Source of the DNA: C7867-001 sp035533615
GTDB lineage: Bacteria; Patescibacteriota; Minisyncoccia; Phycocordibacterales; Phycocordibacteraceae
Direction: 5' to 3'
NCBI GenBank assembly: GCA_035533615.1
Contig: DATLTM010000001.1
Coordinates: 1-22,358 of the forward strand
DNA: 22,358 nt
Each line of letters starts with the position of its first letter. Positions within the stretch are counted from its first letter, which is position 1. Of the stretch, positions 19,016 through 22,358 are shown in pieces. The position numbers and the translations under genes are program-made. The notes beneath the pieces are model-generated. The model did no database searches, had not been told where the DNA came from, and worked only from the letters and a program-made list of their open reading frames with translations.

Positions 19016-19372
19016 ATGTCAATCCGAATGCGCCACACGAGGGGTCACACCGGTAATCGCCGATCGCACCACGCGCTCTCGAACATCGCTATCATACGGG
19101 ATGCGGAGAGCGGCAATCCTCGCCTCCCGCATCGTCTCGACGAAGCGACGGGCATGTACCGTGGAAAACAAATCGCGCCGGCGCGCGCCCCTCGCACTAC
19201 TAAGGAAAAGAAGGTTAAAGTACAGTCAATCGAGCCGGTCGTGAAGCACGTTCACGAGCATGCGCGCGAAGAGCATGCGAACGCCGATGCAAAAAGCTCG
19301 AAAGGAATCGCCGGCAAGGTTGCGACCGGCGGTCGCCCTAAAGCACGAAGCGGTTTCGGTGGCGGCGCTTAG
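19016..19372 (+). CDS. rpmF: 50S ribosomal protein L32 with C-terminal extension
   Basis: Ribosomal protein bL32 of the large subunit. The N-terminal half matches the family in its CPR form: MSIRMRHTRGHTGNRRSHHA, then LSNIAII, DAESGNPRLPHRLDEATGMYRGKQI. The paired cysteines of the zinc-ribbon form are absent. Ordinary bL32 has about 55-60 residues; here 118 are encoded. The extra part (about 58-118) is rich in Lys, Arg, Ala and His, with a helical charged stretch (VVKHVHEHAREEHANADAKS) and a Gly-rich end, SGFGGGA. The start at 19016 is chosen by family length and by the -10 box just upstream. A GC-rich terminator follows at once, so it is probably a single-gene unit. Confidence 0.85.
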   Translation: MSIRMRHTRGHTGNRRSHHALSNIAIIRDAESGNPRLPHRLDEATGMYRGKQIAPARAPRTTKEKKVKVQSIEPVVKHVHEHAREEHANADAKSSKGIAGKVATGGRPKARSGFGGGA

Positions 19373-19392
19373 TTTTTGTGCACAATCCACGC

Positions 19393-19420
19393 GGCCGCGC
19401 TTGCGCGGCCGTGTTGTTTG
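19393..19420 (+). terminator. Intrinsic terminator after rpmF
   Basis: GGCCGCGC-TT-GCGCGGCC is a perfect palindrome that can form a stem of about seven pairs with a four-base loop, followed by GTGTTGTTT. It begins 20 bases after the rpmF stop. The last T-G of its tail is also the TG of the extended -10 promoter of nusB. Confidence 0.7.
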
Positions 19421-19427
19421 CTATACT
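19419..19427 (+). promoter_or_regulatory. Extended -10 promoter of the nusB-nudix gene
   Basis: TG-C-TATACT has one mismatch to the consensus. The predicted start near 19434 gives about 12 leader bases before the ATG at 19446, without a Shine-Dalgarno. It directly abuts the rpmF terminator. Confidence 0.6.
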
Positions 19428-19445
19428 ACCTACACAGATCTTTCC

Positions 19446-20396
19446 ATGGCGAATCGACATCTCGCGCGCTCCGTTGTTCTACAGACGCTTTTTGAGTGGG
19501 ACACCACTCACGCGTCGGAGAAGGACACATTCACAATCCTCGCGCGTAACATCGCCGAGTTCGGCGGCGGCGATGTCGATCAGCCGTTTATGGAGAATCT
19601 CCTGAAAGGCATACTCGCGAAAAAAGGCGACATCGATCTTGTTATCGAAAAAGCCGCACCCGAATGGCCGCTGGAGCGTATTGCCCCGGTTGATCGCAAC
19701 ATCCTACGGCTGGGGTTGTATGAACTCCTATTTGCCGATCGAACGCAGGTGCCAGCGAAGGTCGCCATTAATGAAGCTATCGAGCTCGCCAAGACCTTCG
19801 GCGGCGACTCAAGTGGCCGATTCGTGAACGGGGTCTTAGGTGCCGTCTACAAGGAACTTGGCGAACCAGGAAAGAACGAACAGGGAGGGAAAAAGAGCGC
19901 CAAGCTGAAATATGAAGAATTGCCCCTTCAAAGGCTTGGCGGCGCGGTTGTCTATGCGAAGCATAACGGGCAATATTATCTCGCATTAGTGCACGATGTT
20001 TTCGGCCACTGGACACTTTCAAAAGGGAAAATAGGCGATAACGATAAGATTGCGCACGAGACGGCCGAGGAGGGTACCATTCGTGAGATCAAAGAAGAGA
20101 TCGGACTCGATATCGTCATAGACCAGAAGATCGGCGAAAATGAATACGTCGCCTCGCATCCAGAGCGCGGGAAATACCGGAAGCATGTGATTTATTTCCT
20201 CGCGCATGCAGAGTTCGAGCCGCTGTCTCTGCAGCAAGGGAAGGGCGGGCTCGATGATGCAAAATGGTTCCGTCTCCAAGACATCATTGACCTCAATTTC
20301 TACGATGATATGCTCCCCATCGTCACTGCGGCCGTTCAAAAACTTCTCGATCATGCGAGCGATGAACGGAACCGAAGTGCCCTTCCTCATGCCTGA
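19446..20396 (+). CDS. nusB: NusB antitermination factor fused to a Nudix hydrolase
   Basis: 316-residue two-domain protein. Residues 1-140 are NusB, which with NusE binds boxA RNA and helps rRNA transcription: RHLARSVVLQTLFEWD, FMENLLKGILAKKGDID, PEWPLERIAPVDRNILRLGL, VPAKVAINEAIELAKTFG, and RFVNGVLGAVYKEL. A Lys/Gly linker (141-160) leads to a Nudix domain (163-300): RLGGAVVYAKHNGQYYLALV, HWTLSKGKIG, and the Nudix box ending REIKEEIGL at 213-221 with E205 seven residues before it. The spacing from the box glycine to E205 is longer than the usual five. There is no stop or frame change between the domains, and ATG 19446 opens the NusB part. It overlaps rnc by 8 bases. The Nudix substrate is unknown. 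Confidence 0.9.
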   Translation: MANRHLARSVVLQTLFEWDTTHASEKDTFTILARNIAEFGGGDVDQPFMENLLKGILAKKGDIDLVIEKAAPEWPLERIAPVDRNILRLGLYELLFADRTQVPAKVAINEAIELAKTFGGDSSGRFVNGVLGAVYKELGEPGKNEQGGKKSAKLKYEELPLQRLGGAVVYAKHNGQYYLALVHDVFGHWTLSKGKIGDNDKIAHETAEEGTIREIKEEIGLDIVIDQKIGENEYVASHPERGKYRKHVIYFLAHAEFEPLSLQQGKGGLDDAKWFRLQDIIDLNFYDDMLPIVTAAVQKLLDHASDERNRSALPHA

Positions 20397-21081
20397 CTTC
20401 TCCTCCTTTGCTGCACGACTCGATATTTCATTCAACAATCCCGATCTTCTTGTCGAGGCTTTGACGCACCGTTCGTATCTGAACGAACATCGAGAATACA
20501 CGGGCTCCCATAACGAACGACTGGAATTCCTCGGTGATGCGGTTTTGGAACTCGCCGCCACAGCTTTCCTCTTCAAGAAATTCCCCGCGAAACCCGAGGG
20601 CGAACTCACCGCATATCGCGCCGCTCTCGTGAATACCGTCTCGCTTGCAGAGAGTTCTCGAGCGATTGGCGTTAATGATTTTCTTTTGTTGTCGAAGGGC
20701 GAATCAAGAGATACTGGTCGCGCGCGCGATGTGATACTCGCGGATGCATTTGAAGCGATTATCGGCGCGATATACCTCGACTTGGGCTACGACAGCGCCG
20801 AGGCGTTCATCGCAAAGAATCTCTACGGGAAAATCGATGACGTCATTGCCAAGCGTTCCTATCAGGATGCGAAAAGCCGCTTTCAGGAACTGGCACAAGA
20901 GAAGCGGGGAGTGACGCCGTCGTATGACACCCTTTCTGAAGAGGGCCCCGATCATGCAAAACTTTTTACGATCGGTGTTTTCATAGGTACCGAAGAAATA
21001 GCCCGTGCGGAAGGGCAGAGCAAACAGGAAGCGGAACAAGCGGCCGCCGAAGCCGGACTTAAAGTCATGCGATGGTCCTAA
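20389..21081 (+). CDS. rnc: Ribonuclease III
   Basis: Double-strand-specific endonuclease that processes rRNA precursors and structured mRNAs. The 230-residue protein has the catalytic domain with HRSYLNE (27-33), the signature HNERLEFLGDAVLEL (41-55), and the second acidic site ADAFEAIIGAIYLDLG. The C-terminal dsRNA-binding domain starts at DAKSRFQELAQ and ends with SKQEAEQAAAEAGLKVM. Length and domains are normal. ATG 20389 is chosen because it gives the usual short N terminus; it overlaps the nusB-nudix stop as ATGCCTGA, so translation is probably coupled. An in-frame ATG at 20362 would add 9 residues. Together with nusB it forms an RNA-maturation pair, and smc follows as in many bacteria. 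Confidence 0.95.
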   Translation: MPDFSSFAARLDISFNNPDLLVEALTHRSYLNEHREYTGSHNERLEFLGDAVLELAATAFLFKKFPAKPEGELTAYRAALVNTVSLAESSRAIGVNDFLLLSKGESRDTGRARDVILADAFEAIIGAIYLDLGYDSAEAFIAKNLYGKIDDVIAKRSYQDAKSRFQELAQEKRGVTPSYDTLSEEGPDHAKLFTIGVFIGTEEIARAEGQSKQEAEQAAAEAGLKVMRWS

Positions 21082-21094
21082 CGGGTTTTTCTTT

Positions 21095-21103
21095 TGGTAC
21101 AAT
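21095..21103 (+). promoter_or_regulatory. Extended -10 promoter of smc
   Basis: TG-G-TACAAT has one mismatch to the consensus. The predicted start near 21110 leaves about 2 leader bases before the ATG at 21112. A T-rich stretch precedes it, but no clear stem-loop, so rnc read-through into smc is also possible. Confidence 0.55.
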
Positions 21104-21111
21104 GTTCGATA

Positions 21112-22358
21112 ATGCTGAAGCGGCTGGAAATAGTCGGGTTTAAGTCGTTCGCCAAGAAGACAGTCTTGGATTTTTCGAATGCGACGACTGCTATCGTCGG
21201 CCCGAACGGTTCCGGAAAGAGCAATGTAGCCGAGGCTTTCCGTTTTGCGCTCGGCGAGCAATCGATGAAAAGTATGCGCGGCAAGCGCGCTGAAGACCTT
21301 ATCTGGGGCGGTTCGCACACGGTGCCGCGTGCGAACCGCGCGTCTGTCGTTATCGTTTTCGATAATTCTCGGCGAGTCTTCAAGATTGATTTTGATGAAG
21401 TGTCCATCGAGCGTGCAGTCTTCCGCGACGGAACGAGCGAATATTCGATTAACGGCTCGCGCGTGAGACTTCGCGACATCGAAGAGCTTCTTGCCGGCGC
21501 GAATATCGGCGAGACGGGGCATCACATCATCTCCCAGGGCGAGGCGGACCGGATATTGCTCGCGAGCCCCCACGATCGTCGTGCGATGCTCGAAGATGCT
21601 CTCGGATTGAAAATCTACGAATTCAAGAAGCAGGAGGCGGAGCGCAAGCTCGTAAAAACTGAAGACAACATTGCTCAGATCAATTCGCTCCGAAGAGAGC
21701 TCGCGCCCCATCTGCACTTTCTTGAAAGTCAGGTGAAGAAGCTCGAGCGCGCCGATGAGTTGCGCGTTAGTCTCGTCAGCATCGCACAAACGTATTTCGC
21801 GATCGAGGACGTCTATCTTATGCAAGAGAAACGGCGGGCCGCAGCAGAGAAACATGGAGCGAAGGAACGGCTTGCCGCTGCGGATGCCGAACTGGAACGA
21901 ATTGCGGATCCGAAATCTGCGGACGTGGAAACGATACGGCGAACCGAGGCGCTGCGGAAGGCGGAACGGGATGTCTCGGAACTTTCTGCCGCGCGTGCCG
22001 CGTTCTCACGTGATATCGGTCGCGTTGAGGGGACGCTGGCCGAAGTGAAGCGCCGCGCGACAACGGCCGCGCGCGAACCATATGTAAAGGTTCCCCGTGA
22101 GGAGCTTGAGACATTACGCGACGAAGTTGAGCGTCAGGTTGAGCGGGCGGGTACGAATATTGAAGGAATGCAGGCCGCGCTCGCCGCTATCCGCGCTGCG
22201 ACAGCGTCATTTTTTGCCAGGTACGGCGCGCATCGCGACGAACTTTTCTCGGATGAGGAGGCCTCCGCTTTCAAATTGGAGACCGAGCGTACCGCGCTTG
22301 TCGAGAAATACGAAACAGTGTCTGCAGATCTCGAGAAGGCAGAGGCGGTCCGTGCGCG
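21112..22358 (+). CDS. smc: Chromosome segregation protein SMC, N-terminal part (partial)
   Basis: SMC ATPase that, with ScpA and ScpB, compacts and separates chromosomes. The frame is open from ATG 21112 to the right edge (415 codons seen of the usual about 1100-1200). The head domain starts MLKRLEIVGFKSFAKKTVLD and has the Walker A GPNGSGKSN at about residues 31-39, then ALGEQSMKSMRGKRAEDLI, the region ending INGSRVRLRDIEELL, and IGETGHHIISQGEADRILLA, typical of the SMC head lobe. From about residue 165 on it is a charged, heptad-rich coiled coil (FKKQEAERKLVKTEDNI, VKKLERADELR, later KAEKDV-like repeats). The hinge, the second arm and Walker B lie outside the window. It follows rnc by 30 bases and has its own -10 box. 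Confidence 0.95.
   Translation, partial: MLKRLEIVGFKSFAKKTVLDFSNATTAIVGPNGSGKSNVAEAFRFALGEQSMKSMRGKRAEDLIWGGSHTVPRANRASVVIVFDNSRRVFKIDFDEVSIERAVFRDGTSEYSINGSRVRLRDIEELLAGANIGETGHHIISQGEADRILLASPHDRRAMLEDALGLKIYEFKKQEAERKLVKTEDNIAQINSLRRELAPHLHFLESQVKKLERADELRVSLVSIAQTYFAIEDVYLMQEKRRAAAEKHGAKERLAAADAELERIADPKSADVETIRRTEALRKAERDVSELSAARAAFSRDIGRVEGTLAEVKRRATTAAREPYVKVPREELETLRDEVERQVERAGTNIEGMQAALAAIRAATASFFARYGAHRDELFSDEEASAFKLETERTALVEKYETVSADLEKAEAVRA

Noticed and set aside
20704..21855. Long open frame of 383 codons on the minus strand
   Set aside because: It is antisense to rnc and smc, both unambiguous from motifs, and it spans the gap between them.
1..22358. Recoded UGA (Gly), as in Gracilibacteria and Absconditabacteria
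   Set aside because: TGA ends the GT2, pheS, dnaE and nusB-nudix genes at family-appropriate lengths, and no conserved domain contains an in-frame TGA.

Overview
The window looks like chromosomal housekeeping DNA from an ultra-small Candidate Phyla Radiation bacterium (Patescibacteria), most likely of the Parcubacteria/Paceibacteria side. The reasons are the streamlined, domain-stripped core proteins (PheS, PheT and ThrRS all lack accessory N-terminal domains), the bL32 variant with an MRHTRGHT-type N terminus, very short or negative gene spacing, and surface proteins of a CPR style (GCMDxTATNYNxNAT repeats, an IPYTG-plus-membrane-segment motif with a cytosolic tail). TGA is used as a normal stop (GT2, pheS, dnaE, nusB-nudix), so this is not a UGA=Gly lineage. 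The lineage is inferred by eye, not by a search.

Layout, left to right. 1-2233 (+): end of prfA, rpsB, tsf, a one-membrane-segment protein, tRNA-Thr(UGU). 2233-4158 (-): a membrane-anchored thioredoxin-fold protein and a membrane GT2 glycosyltransferase. 4201-8916 (+): pheS-pheT overlapping by 4 bp, then gyrB, then a small apparently frameshifted two-membrane-segment ORF. 9091-13430: a cell-surface island with a CARDB-like anchored protein (-) diverging from a sortase (+), followed by a secreted 12-cysteine protein and a repeat-containing surface protein with a sortase-like motif. 13427-17905 (-): dnaE then thrS. 17926-22358 (+): rnhB, a small six-cysteine protein, rpmF (bL32), a NusB-Nudix fusion, rnc, and the start of smc.

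The strongest non-annotated pattern is in the promoters. About a dozen genes have an extended -10 element (TGnTAnnnT) or a bare TATACT/TATAAT box so close to the start codon that the predicted mRNA is leaderless or has fewer than about 12 leader bases, and no Shine-Dalgarno. dnaE and rnhB share one palindromic -10 (AGTATACT) in a 20-bp gap, with exactly 6 bp to each ATG. The CARDB/sortase pair diverges from an 11-bp inverted repeat that contains both -35 boxes. Good Shine-Dalgarno sequences occur mainly before the secreted and small proteins, and two of those share a GCCGC-N4-GCGGC hairpin directly before the AGGA.

The genes fall into translation (prfA, rpsB, tsf, pheST, thrS, tRNA-Thr, rpmF), DNA maintenance (gyrB, dnaE, rnhB, smc), RNA processing and transcription (nusB, rnc) and the cell envelope (GT2, thioredoxin-like protein, sortase island). 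No insertion sequence, CRISPR array, prophage or defence gene was seen. No gene-free stretch exceeds 300 bases.
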